From positions 264,501-328,500 of the forward strand of contig CAUJNA010003802.1 in NCBI GenBank assembly GCA_963377175.1: a stretch of DNA of 64,000 nt. The letters are read 5' to 3'. Made by a program: the position numbers and the translations under genes. Every line of letters begins with the position of its first letter. Positions within the stretch are counted from its first letter, which is position 1. This DNA comes from Effrenium voratum. Its lineage: Eukaryota; Sar; Dinophyceae; Suessiales; Symbiodiniaceae. The notes below the pieces were generated by a model. It made no database searches. It was given only the letters and a program-made list of their open reading frames with translations, and was not told the origin of the DNA. Below, one piece after another: positions 44,298 through 52,970 of the stretch.

Positions 44298-45443
44298 TCA
44301 GCGGTTGAGATCGCGGGCGTCCGCGACACACCCGCTGCAGCGATGCCTGTCATGCGTATCCGTGGAGGTGTCGACCACGTATTGACCGCACACTGCATCG
44401 TAAGGGCATGCGGAATTTGCACATGGCAGGCAGCAGCTGATGCGGTTGTTGTCATCGAGGTACAACATGCGTAGTCCGCGGCCCTGCATCTCCATGCGAC
44501 GCATGGTGCGGGGCAGACGCACCGAGGGGATGCATATGCATGCTTCCAGCTGCTGAACAAATGCGGCCCGCTGTTGCCTTTTTGGCATCTCGGGTAGTGG
44601 CGTTGGACGGGAACCTGCACCCGGGTTTCCGGGGTGATGCATGCTGTATGCCGCAATGCGTTGGTTGGCGGCATATGCTGGGTCGATGCTGTAGGAATGC
44701 GTGGCGGGATGCCAACGGGTAGCTTCGTCGGGCACCTCGCGGAGGTGCCAATAGTTTGCCCAATAGGACCCGTCGTGCGACCACGGGAACCCATGCGGAG
44801 GCGGCTGATGGCGAGGGTCGCCTTCCTGTGGGGGCCAATTATGCGGCGTGTCGAGCGGTCGGCATGCCGGGAGTTTGGCCCCCGTGGGCGGTGCTTTGTA
44901 CATGCATGGTGCGGGACCAGGCTCTGGTTCTGCAGCTGGCTTTGGTTCTGGATCTATGCGGTTGCGGCGCAGAGCGTCTGGTGTGCCCTCTATGCGGTCA
45001 TGCCAGGGATGCTCAGGCTGCTCTTCTCCAGCGAGTTGCTCCTCTCGCTCTTCTTCAGTGAGCTGAGCCCACGGTGCCCTGACATGCGGGGGCTCGGGCA
45101 TGCTGATTTCTTCTGGAGCCGGCTCCAGCGGCACGGACTCCTTCACCTCCGATGCATGCGCTGGGATGCAGTCTTCGGGGAGCTCCGGTGGGTCTGGGCG
45201 GAGCAAGCTTGCTGGCTTTGCCTTGCACTTGGGCTCCGCTGTTGCGGATGCATGCTCGGGGGCCGGCGCAACATGCGGGTCCGAAAAATCGAGGAGGTCG
45301 GTGTTGGATGGACCCGGTGCGTTGGATGCGTCCTCTGGCTGCACCGACCCTGCATCGGACTGCGTCTGCGCAAGCATGCGGATGATTTCCTGCAAGAATG
45401 CGGGATTGTTCTGGTTCTCCGCCACCATGCGCTGCAAGTCCAT
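44298..45443 (-). CDS. YR-II accessory ORF: Pro-rich protein with Cys/His cluster
   Basis: The open frame begins at 45563, but Met at 45443 (MDLQRMVAENQNNPAFLQEI) aligns with Met at 59471 of YR-III (MSDQVPSSVPDLMGIVSSMT), giving 381 aa. It has an N-terminal helix, an acidic/Pro-rich middle (PEPKPAAEPEPGPAPCMYKA), an aromatic segment (WSHDGSYWANYWHLRE), then IPSVRLPRTMRRME, MLYLDDNNRISCCLPCANSA, CPYDAVCGQ and HRCSGC. The C-terminal Cys/His pattern and YLDD box recur in YR-III. A zinc-binding role is inferred; no known family recognised. It lies between the membrane ORF and the recombinase. Upstream word bias (ATGC) is extreme here. Confidence 0.6.
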   Translation of the reverse strand: MDLQRMVAENQNNPAFLQEIIRMLAQTQSDAGSVQPEDASNAPGPSNTDLLDFSDPHVAPAPEHASATAEPKCKAKPASLLRPDPPELPEDCIPAHASEVKESVPLEPAPEEISMPEPPHVRAPWAQLTEEEREEQLAGEEQPEHPWHDRIEGTPDALRRNRIDPEPKPAAEPEPGPAPCMYKAPPTGAKLPACRPLDTPHNWPPQEGDPRHQPPPHGFPWSHDGSYWANYWHLREVPDEATRWHPATHSYSIDPAYAANQRIAAYSMHHPGNPGAGSRPTPLPEMPKRQQRAAFVQQLEACICIPSVRLPRTMRRMEMQGRGLRMLYLDDNNRISCCLPCANSACPYDAVCGQYVVDTSTDTHDRHRCSGCVADARDLNR

Positions 45444-45705
45444 GGCGAAGGATGCTGGACAAGGCAGGCGTAAAAAGCGGGCACTGTTGCTGTATGGCAG
45501 AAAAAGGCTGACACGGGCAAGAAATGGGTCATGCGACCGTGACAGCAGGACATGCTGCAACATGCGATGCTATCAGCGTAACAGGGCTCACGTGAGGAGG
45601 TCGACGTCTGCATGCCGCGGAGTGTCCACGCCTTGGGTGCGTGTCTTCAAGGCATGCAGTGTGAAAAATGGAAAAACAGTCTGCACAAGTTCGCGGCGCA
45701 TGCTT

Positions 45706-46551
45706 TTAATCCTGATTTCCCGTGCAATCTGGCACGCTGCACACGTGGGTTGCCTTGCATGCTTTATCGTAAAAATTATCGGCCTGGAACCTGATGCAGT
45801 AAGGTGCATGGCGTTGCGAGGCGGGCTGAGGCAGGCCTGGCGGAAAGGCTGAAACTGAGCTGGGCTCTGGTTGCGAGGGGCTGGGCATGCACTGAGTCCA
45901 CTCGTCGGCCAGCTCTGCCAACTCGTGATGCCTGTCTGACCACTGCAAGAAATGCGCACTGCGGGGCATTGGAAGCATGTGGACATAGGAGTTGATGCTC
46001 TCCAGCAAAGCGATGCTGGAGCGGATGGTGAGAGCTATGTCCTCCATCATCAGGCATGCCTCCCACTCGCGAAGCAATTCTAAGCACGGTTGCATGTTTG
46101 TATGCATGCTGTGCCTAGAGCGAAATTTGACATTTGACAACAGTGCGGAGAAAGGCTAGATAATGGCCAGGTACTTGCCGGCCATGCGATAGCCCGCCGA
46201 AATGCCTTTGCGGTTCTGAAGCATGCGGTCCATGTCCAAATGCGGGTCGATGCGAAGGTAGTCGACGAAGAAAGTTGACAGGGAATGCAAGCGTGCTATG
46301 CAAAAAGTCATGCCGCGCACACCCAAAATGCAGAGGATGTCAAGCAAGAAGTTGCAAAGATGCCCCATGCGATTGATGCATTTGAGTCGAATTCGATGCT
46401 CTGGGTCGCATCCACTTGTCAAGCAGCTGTGCGAAGCCTTCTTGCAGGATGCGGGAAGGCGAAGCGTCCGCGCGGTGGCACTGGGGCCATTGGCGCGGAG
46501 TGAGTTCCTCGATATCCTCGATGGAGTCAAGGCATGCGTCAGCTTCTGCAA
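45706..46551 (-). CDS. YR-II two small ORFs of unknown function
   Basis: 46551-46156 (131 codons) has hydrophobic stretches (LCNFLLDILCILGVRGMTFC). 46140-45706 (144 codons) starts MSNVKFRSRHSMHTNMQPCL and ends with a Cys-rich tail (KACKATHVCSVPDCTG). They are adjacent, 15 bases apart, and precede the Cys-rich accessory ORF. No clear counterpart was found in YR-III, so they may be chance frames. Confidence 0.25.
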
Positions 46552-46776
46552 CCAGAGCCATGCTAGTTAGCGGAAATGGAGGGTGGCCAGGATTAGAACC
46601 TTGAGTCAACTGCGGAGACCGCATCTTTAACATGCATTGGCTGCAACCCTGGCAATCCACTGAGACTGGCGCGTATGCGGGCGGTCACCTTAGTACCGCT
46701 AGTGCATAGACGTGATTACTTGGACGGTGTCAGCACACAGCAAGTGGCAGTAGTGTTTTAATGCGTCCAGGCATGG

Positions 46777-47043
46777 TCATCCTGCGTGCAAAGTCGAGGC
46801 ATGCTGATGCGCTCGCAGCATCGATGCTGTTAAAAAATCTTCTGTCTGAAAGACAGAGGGCAAGGTTTGCAAAAAGGCGGCAAATGCAAACAGGGTCAGC
46901 ATGACCATGCAGAAGGCAACAATGCGCATGTAGAAGCGTATGCTGTGCAAGACGAGCATGAAGTCTTCGAGGACTATTTCCAAGTCCAGGTAGCTCCTTG
47001 CGATGGTCTCATGCATTGCGTCCAGTATCTCATGCTGTTCCAT
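46777..47043 (-). CDS. YR-II small membrane protein
   Basis: 88 aa, MEQHEILDAMHETIARSYLD then LEIVLEDFMLVLHSIRFYM and a hydrophobic helix (RIVAFCMVMLTLFAFAAFL). YR-III encodes an equivalent at 60348-60112 with the same core (LDAxHxTxARSYLDLExxLxxF) and a helix after Arg. The same spacing to the downstream Cys-rich ORF in two divergent elements argues for a real gene. Predicted single-pass membrane protein with a short amphipathic N-terminal part; function unknown. Confidence 0.6.
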   Translation of the reverse strand: MEQHEILDAMHETIARSYLDLEIVLEDFMLVLHSIRFYMRIVAFCMVMLTLFAFAAFLQTLPSVFQTEDFLTASMLRAHQHASTLHAG

Positions 47044-47419
47044 GCCGCAGGCGTGTGCGGATCGGGAAATTTGACTGCAGGCTGGTCGGCTGCGGGATGT
47101 GCATACACTGCGGGCATGCGTTTTGCATACGCGACCGCGAAACGCGGCGCATTATGCGAACAGAGTCTGGGATGCTGGCCCCTATGTGAGTCGCGACTCT
47201 GAGGGTGATGCCTGCGGGATGTCAACGTTGGCGCGGACTCCGTAGCGGAGCCTTGCCTGGGCGTTGAGCGAAGCCGGCACAAAATTTGTTGCTGACTCTG
47301 CAGGCAAGCAACATTATGCTACGCCTGCGGGCGGAGCTTGCAAGCAAGGTTTCAGAACCTTGAATGCCGTGCAGTGGTGACTGGTACATGCGTGTACGGG
47401 CACTCACTGCTCAATGAAG

Positions 47420-48560
47420 CTGCTATATGCCAGCTGCTCTCAGAGCCTGCGGGCTGAGGGGGAGCTGGATTGTTGATCCTGCGCGCACCTTGGTTGCAAC
47501 AGCGGTGCAACCAGACCTGAAGGCGGCGGCGCCTAAAGTGTAAGGTCGGTGCCGGCCGCTCTTGCGAACACAGTGGTACGCAAGAGAGTGGCCTGGTTCC
47601 GAGGCTGCAAATGCGTTGCAGCTCGGCAGCAGGAGACAGGCATGCGATGCATAGACATTGCAAGATCCTGTGAGTCGGGGCACACGCGGTGCGGCCGACT
47701 GCTGGGAAGCCTCTGCGGGGCAACCCAGTCCTGTTTGCGAGGCATGCTTATGCAAGGACACGCGGCCTTGTGCATGCGCCTGGCCTGCAAACGCGATGCA
47801 GCCCGGCCTGAATGAGGTTGGCAAGCAGCTGCGCCTCAAACAGAGGCGTCGCTCGGGGCACTGCGGTGCGGCCGAGGGGTAAATTGCCGTGCATGCCTCT
47901 GCGGGGCAAGCGGCTGGGATGAGGTTGGCACGCAGGTGCGCCTCATGCATGTGTCTAGCCAAGGGCATGCGGCCCGGCTGGAGTAATGCAAAAATTGGCA
48001 AAGGAGCAACAGCGGTGCGTCCCCTGCATCTGAGGCCGGCGCCTGAAAGGTGAATGCGGGCTTGAGTGCAAGCGTGGTCCACTGTAGGCAGGCCGGCGGG
48101 AAACCACAACATGTGAGTCATGCATGCAAGTCGGTGCGCGTGAGAGGTGGCAATGCACGATGCATTCACAAAAGGCGTTATTAATGGCAGGCACGCAGCT
48201 GGTGAAAAATGGGCGAGTGGCCGCCTGACTGCTTGGGTGGTTAATTTTAGGCATGCACTGCGATGAATCGAGTGCGTCACAGGCTACCCATGCTGAGCCT
48301 GCGGCGACGTTTGTACTCCGAGTGAGACGTCCATGCTGCTTGAAAATTGCACTGGCAGGGACTTGGAACCCATGCGGCAAGCAAGCATGCTGCTGCTTTT
48401 GAAAAGTGGAAATGGCACATTCACGAAAAACACTAACAAATGCAAGCGTGCAGCTGGAAACAGCTGGGCGGAAGGCCGCCTGATTGCTTGGGTGGTTAAT
48501 TTCAGGCACGCGCTGCGGCGAGTCAGGTGCGGTCACAATCTAAGCATGCTAAGCTGGTGC
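47420..48560. repeat. YR-II 5' imperfect tandem repeats
   Basis: GGGCACACGCGGTGCGGCCG near 47676 recurs about 180 bases on (47856). A second family has TTGGGTGGTTAATTTTAGGC near 48233 and again near 48489. Minus-strand frames across it (for example 48280-47423) are repetitive Cys/His/Ala-rich and probably not genes. YR-III has unrelated tandem repeats at the same place. Confidence 0.65.
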
Positions 48561-48596
48561 GCATCTGTGCTGCAAGCGAAAAAAGCCATGCTGCAA

Positions 48597-48989
48597 TCAC
48601 CCTGCACGCCTGGGGCGGTTCAGGTGCCGTGCTTCGTTTTCGGAAGTCTCAACGGATGCTGAGTCTGAGTCGGATGCGGGGACCACTCCGAGGTCCTGCG
48701 TGAACCAGCGCAGATCTGAGTGGTTCCACCACTCCGTGGCCTGGAATGCGGTGCGGTCGCCGGGGGTAAGGCAGTCCCATATGCCGACTGCTATGCCGGG
48801 TGTCAAAAAAGAAGTGCTCCCGAAGGTACGCGGTGAAGCAGGAGTGGTAGATGCCGGGGCGTCGTCGGGCACGGAGGTGTGCGCGATCCATGCCACGGCG
48901 CGTAGTGCATGCGTGGCTCTTGCATCCAGGAACTGCCAAATCAAAGATGATGCAAAATGCATGCACAACTCAAAAGCGGTAAAGGCCAT
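48597..48989 (-). CDS. YR-II first ORF after A1, unknown
   Basis: 130 codons from MAFTAFELCMHFASSLIWQF; a hydrophobic N-terminus, then GIAVGIWDCLTPGDRTAFQA and WWNHSDLRWFTQDLG. It occupies the place of the YR-III ORF with a Cys/His motif but I see no convincing similarity. Ends Arg-rich. Function unknown. Confidence 0.3.
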   Translation of the reverse strand: MAFTAFELCMHFASSLIWQFLDARATHALRAVAWIAHTSVPDDAPASTTPASPRTFGSTSFLTPGIAVGIWDCLTPGDRTAFQATEWWNHSDLRWFTQDLGVVPASDSDSASVETSENEARHLNRPRRAG

Positions 48990-49009
48990 GGCGGCGCGGC
49001 AGTGCGAAG

Positions 49010-49138
49010 TTCAAAAAGAACGAAAGAGGGGTCAAACCCTCCAGGCATGTCCCTTACCAAGAGGCTTGAAGCAGAAATGGCACGCGGCCGAAGCTTCAAC
49101 CAAGATTAAAACACAGGGGAAAAGACAAACCCCTAGCG
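49010..49138 (-). repeat. YR-II A1 terminal repeat
   Basis: Coding-sense 5' end. Outer end GGGGAAAAGACAAACCCCTA then GCG, abutting copia gag codon ACA at 49139. The minus strand carries CGTGCCATTTCTGCTTCAAG (49066-49085), similar to the dinoflagellate spliced leader core. Confidence 0.9.
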
Positions 49139-49290
49139 ACACAGGAACAAGACGACGTCCAAAGACTACACAAGTACAAACTGCCACCACCGTTCTTCAC
49201 TGGTGACTACTCCCAGTATGAAGAGTGGCTGTTCAAACTACAAGCATATCTCGGACTCATCGACCGAGACTTCGACATGGCACTACAGCT
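49139..49290 (+). pseudogene. Copia Gag, second segment
   Basis: Continues the frame interrupted at 36047: TQEQDDVQRLHKYKLPPPFF then TGDYSQYEEWLFKLQAYLGL and IDRDFDMALQLAQ. The PPFF.G.Y..YEEWLFKL..Y motif is typical of the N-terminal part of dinoflagellate copia-type Gags (from memory). The right edge is where the inverted piece begins. Confidence 0.65.
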
Positions 49291-50140
49291 AGCACAAGTT
49301 GCTACAAGACAAATTCATGATGCAGACATCAGAGCCCACATACGACCCTACTTCTCCTTCGTAGTACCAGTCCCAGGTGTCGTTCACATCCTGAGGTAGT
49401 TCTTCATTGTTGTCATGATCTGCTTGTTCTTGTTCTAGTGGATGGCCAGGCTTGCCACATCGATGGCATGTTGTGTAGTTGTTGTTTCCTTCTCCTTTTG
49501 ACTTGCCGTAGTTTCCTTGGCCTTTGTAGCCTTTGCTTGATCCTGTACTTGCTTTTGCTTTTGCTTCCCTTGTAGTTGCCTTTTCCTTTTCCTTTGCCTT
49601 TGTAGTTTCTTCCTTTCCTCCGTATGTTGTCAATATCCATTGGTGCTGTTCCACCATTCTAGTTTGTGCTAACTGCTGAGCTCGCTCTTGAGAATGCTGA
49701 TATGGTCTTGTAGTAGTCTAGAATGACTGCTCTGATCTCGATGTAGTTCGTGATGTGTCCAGCTCGCAGTTGGAGATGTTGTTGAAGTGCTCCTTTGGTC
49801 TTGTTGAGTAGTATTGCAATCTTCACTCCATCTGGTAGTGCTGCGCCATTGTCCTTCTCGTAGCGGTTGATGTCAGTCGTTTTCCCATTGTAGGAACTGT
49901 TCCTCAAACTGTGCTTCATTGAATGTAGGTTCCAGTAGTTTGGTGAGGTAGCCAACACTGCGTGTTCCTACTGGTAGGCTGAACCGTTGTGCAAAAGTCG
50001 TAGTGTTTCACATCCATTGGCGTTGCAGCGGTTTTGTCGTACTACTGTAGCTGCTGCACCTTGACATATGTTGATGAGGATGTAGTTTAGATCTCTTGAC
50101 AGGTCTACTGCTTTTGTTGCCTGTGTAAAGGACAACACGA
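49290..50140 (-). pseudogene. Copia Gag, inverted central and zinc-knuckle segment
   Basis: On the minus strand, reading from 50140: DLNYILINICQGAAATVVRQ, then after frameshifts the words GTRSVGYLTKLLEPTFNEAQ, INRYEKDNGAALPDGVKIAI, LLNKTKGALQQHLQLRAG, then a basic Lys/Gly region (STGSSKGYKGQGNYGKSKGE) and a CCHC knuckle (CHRCGKPGH). This is the middle and end of the copia Gag but in opposite orientation to the pieces on both sides, so an internal inversion of ~850 bp has happened. Two frame breaks near 49658 and 49960. Confidence 0.7.
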
Positions 50141-50141
50141 G

Positions 50142-51077
50142 GTGAACTACATGGAGAAAAACTGGAACCACTACGACTATGACAACAGCTGGGACTGGAA
50201 TGACAACAGCTATGAGGACACAGCAAACTACATTGGAGGCATCAACGAGTCACACCGCACCATTGGACACATCAGACAAGCAAAGTCACGACTACACAAG
50301 CACAAATCCAAATCACTACTTGGCAAGAAAACAACACACACAACATCGTGGAACGACCACAGCAAGAGCTTTCAACAATTCCTATAAGAAGACACCACAC
50401 AGCTACACTTCGACATAGCAGCAGCAACACAACAGCAAAGGAACAAGAAGATTGAGGACACCATCACACACTACATCACGTACTCCAACTCCAAATCATA
50501 CCACCACCTGTTGATGACTCAGGAGCATCTACACATGTTTGTCCGAGGGACTACGCGCCGCACCAAGCACTACAAATTCACCATAGAACCAACAACAACA
50601 CCCAGAGCAAACACCAACAACATCCTGGATCTCGACGTCTACGTCGATGCGGATTGGGCAGGATGCCCTACTACCAGGAAATCCACTTCAGGCTTTAACA
50701 TCCACTTCCTTGGAACTACAGTTGCATTCGGCAACAGAACACAGGCTACAATCGCACTAAGCTCAGCAGAATCTGAACTCGTTAATGAGGGACTACACCT
50801 CAGAACCTTTCTACTTGAAACCAACATTTGCAGCAAACTCAACCTACGCGTCCACACAGACTCCACAGAAGGCAAAAGCATAGCTACACGACAAGGCACT
50901 AGCAACCGAGCAAAACACATCGACCTCAAATTTCTCTACACCCAGGACCTCATCAAGCATGACATCATTCGAACCCTCAAGATCAACACACTACACAACA
51001 GTTCAGATTTGTTCACCAAATACATCAGCAAAGAAACACTGCAAAGGCTCACACAGAGCATTGGCATACGCATTTAG
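50142..51077 (+). pseudogene. Copia Gag tail and Pol RNase H
   Basis: 50142-50387 reads MEKNWNHYDYDNSWDWNDNS, an acidic Tyr/Trp-rich stretch likely from the Gag end. From 50511 the RNase H follows: VYVDADWAGCPTTRKSTSGF (catalytic D), ATIALSSAESELVNEGLHLR (E), LRVHTDSTEGKSIATRQGTS (D), KHIDLKFLYTQDLIKHDII, LFTKYISKETLQRL. This is the canonical Ty1/copia C-terminus with all acidic residues. Protease, integrase and most of RT are deleted between the two parts. Confidence 0.85.
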
Positions 51078-51213
51078 CGCCACGAGCGACAGTTTCACAA
51101 CACGACCGACAACATGTGTGCGATCACATGCAACAGCTTCTAAGTAAGTAAAGTAACTACATGTAATGTCACTTTTGGCGGCATGAATTTGGCGGCCACA
51201 GTCAACACCACAT

Positions 51214-52156
51214 TTGTTTGTCTTACTACATGTCTGCGTGCGCCGCCTGCCTGATTGTCACTACTCAGGCTCACTTCGTTTTGCCCCGTCTCACTACTTA
51301 GGTCCAACTGCAGCCATGGCCGCTTCGTCTGCAGAGACTACAACGGGTGTGGTCACTACTGGCACCAGTGATTATGGATCACTATCCATGCCAGGCTACA
51401 GAGAGACCAACTACCGTTTCAATCACACTACGCCCAACACCACTCCATACTACAACCCGGCAGCCACCATGGAGCAACTACATATCACAGAGCACCACAC
51501 CACACACACACCAGCTCACCACAACGACAACCACTACGTTCAGCTCTACACTGCAATCACTCTTGATGAGTATCAACTACTTTCACTACAGCGAACAACA
51601 CCACGTTCACGACTCGACTACACACTACCCGTTCAGTGCATCCCGGGTGATTTCAGGATGCCGCACTACGATTCAACTTCACTTAGCACTGCACTTGCAG
51701 AGGCGTGCAATGTACACTACCACCTCACCACTTCAACGCACATCACAACCAACGACTACAACAACTACATTGTTGTTCGACTACGCGTTGAACAAGGACT
51801 ACTTTTCAGATTCCTTATCTCTGGACAGTTTGTCCAGACTCCAACACGCTGTCCATCCAGGCCAAGCACTACATTTCAACTGCGCAATTTTCACAACGCA
51901 GAACTACGACATGAAGGAGTTCACTAATGTCTACAGTTTGAAGAATAACTACATTTGGGACAATCACATGCCTTTACCACTGCCCAATCTCCTGCACTAC
52001 CTCTACAGCAACGACCAACTCCATGACTTTCAATACAAAGCCATCACTACAATTCTTTGCAGAAGCAGCCAACACTACGGATTCGCACTACTCACAATGA
52101 CGAATATGACATCACGACGAAGGAATCAACTACATCATACCACTTCCAGAAGTTGA
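51214..52156 (+). CDS. Copia 3' ORF of unknown function (CTAC-saturated)
   Basis: 237 codons (51214-51927), with a likely start at 51316 (MAASSAETTTGVVTTGTSDY). It is continued by a second frame (51347-52156) that overlaps it. Rich in Thr, Tyr, His and Asn. No domain recognised, no signal peptide. About 37 CTAC words in 51301-52311 fall in different frames, so the bias is not a codon effect. It could be an extra ORF after Pol, the start of another copia Gag (compare the Ala/Thr-rich N-terminus at 35943), or non-coding. Confidence 0.3.
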
Positions 52157-52310
52157 TGATGACCAACTACTTGGTACCCCAAACTACGTGACCAACTACT
52201 TCATTACCAACTACTTTGAATCCCTGGACAGAAGACTACAGATGGTTCACAACTACCGGACTCAGCATTGGAGACTACACATCAACTCCGTTCAGTCCCA
52301 CTACATTCTG

Positions 52311-52350
52311 GGCACTAGTGCGCCTGGAGCAGGAGGCACATTGACCCCCC
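52311..52350 (-). repeat. YR-III B2 remnant
   Basis: 40 bp identical to 52801-52840 (GGCACTAGTGCGCCTGGAGC and the following 20 bases). The first ~120 bp of B are missing at this outer edge, so the junction with copia is a deletion, not the original insertion point. Confidence 0.9.
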
Positions 52351-52429
52351 GCGAAATGTGAAAAGGCAAGACAATGCGTGTCCTTGCGTATAAATGCAGT
52401 GCTTGGGGGGCGCGGCATGCGTGCCCACG

Positions 52430-52520
52430 CCCCAAGGTCCGGAGACCGAAAGTCCGGAGACTCGAGGTCCGGAGACCGAAATTGGTCCGGAGACCTGGTC
52501 CGGAGACCAAAGTGCCCGGA
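52430..52520. repeat. GGTCCGGAGACC short tandem palindromes
   Basis: Six or so copies of (G/A)GTCCGGAGAC(C/T) at 10-20 base spacing. TCCGGA is self-complementary, so the units can pair with one another. They lie in the spacer between B2 and the G-quadruplex. Confidence 0.85.
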
Positions 52521-52585
52521 GGCCACCCAAGAAAGTGCAGAGAAACTGCTACCTATCCTTGCAAAGCCTGGCATAGGGCAGTGCA

Positions 52586-52600
52586 GGGCGGGTGGGTGGG
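52586..52600 (+). promoter_or_regulatory. G-quadruplex motif (YR-III)
   Basis: GGGCGGGTGGGTGGG, single-base loops, directly followed by the A2 start TTTCAAGAAA. Confidence 0.75.
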
Positions 52601-52680
52601 TTTCAAGAAATGAAACCGCAGGTTCAAGGCTAGGAGCAAAACGGCCAACGCATTGTTCGATTCACCACATGCCCTAAGCG
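52601..52680 (-). repeat. YR-III A2 repeat
   Basis: Matches 61930-62037: TTTCAAGAAATGAAACCGCA, AAGGCTAGGAGCAAAACGGC, TCGATTCACCACATGCCCTA. It lacks ~30 bases present in A1 just before the end (AACACAAGGGAAAAGAAACC) and a short GGTTTG insertion. Confidence 0.9.
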
Positions 52681-52840
52681 TTAAGGCATGTTGCACTGCT
52701 CCTAGCTTGAACCCAAACATGAAACCTCAAAAGAACAAAGCTCGTCCGAGGCGGCCGCAGTTCTTTTTACCGGGATTGCTGAAAGTTGCACTGCTTCCAG
52801 GGCACTAGTGCGCCTGGAGCAGGAGGCACATTGACCCCCC
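52681..52840 (-). repeat. YR-III B1 repeat
   Basis: Starts TTAAGGCATG directly after A2 (CCCTAAGCG|TTAAGG). Contains GCTCCTAGCTTGAACCCAAA, the inverted counterpart of the A-repeat word AGGTTCAAGGCTAGGAGC. Similar to 63032-63168 and 63486-63622 of YR-IV. Confidence 0.9.
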
Positions 52841-52970
52841 CTTCAGTGTTTCAGGCAACCCCGGTAAAAGCGAACCCGCTGGGCCGAAGGCCTCATCCCT
52901 TCAGAGTGGGGTTGTACCTGGCAGGGCAGATGCTAGCGTGACCATGCACGCTGGCTGCACCTTTTTCTGG

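Larger units (their letters stand above)
36048..49138 (-). mobile_element. YR-II: 13.1-kb tyrosine-recombinase retroelement
   Basis: Coding-sense order: A1 (49138-49010), tandem-repeat region, small ORFs, membrane ORF, Cys-rich accessory ORF, Pro-rich/recombinase, Gag, methyltransferase-like/RT/RNase H, B1 (37161-36970), A2 (36969-36811), T-rich tract and G-quadruplex, B2 (36239-36048). Removing 36048-49138 restores the copia gag frame exactly (GTG|ACA), so there is no target-site duplication. A and B are partly inverted copies of each other: AATCTTGGT, CTGCTTCAAGCC and AAGGGACATGC occur in both in opposite orientation. Many frameshifts, and the A1/A2 copies differ by short indels, so it is older than YR-I. 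Confidence 0.8.

Noticed and set aside
47423..48280. 285-codon Cys/His/Ala-rich minus frame
   Set aside because: Runs through imperfect tandem repeats biased for ATGC words; repeats within the peptide mirror the DNA repeats and no equivalent exists in YR-III.
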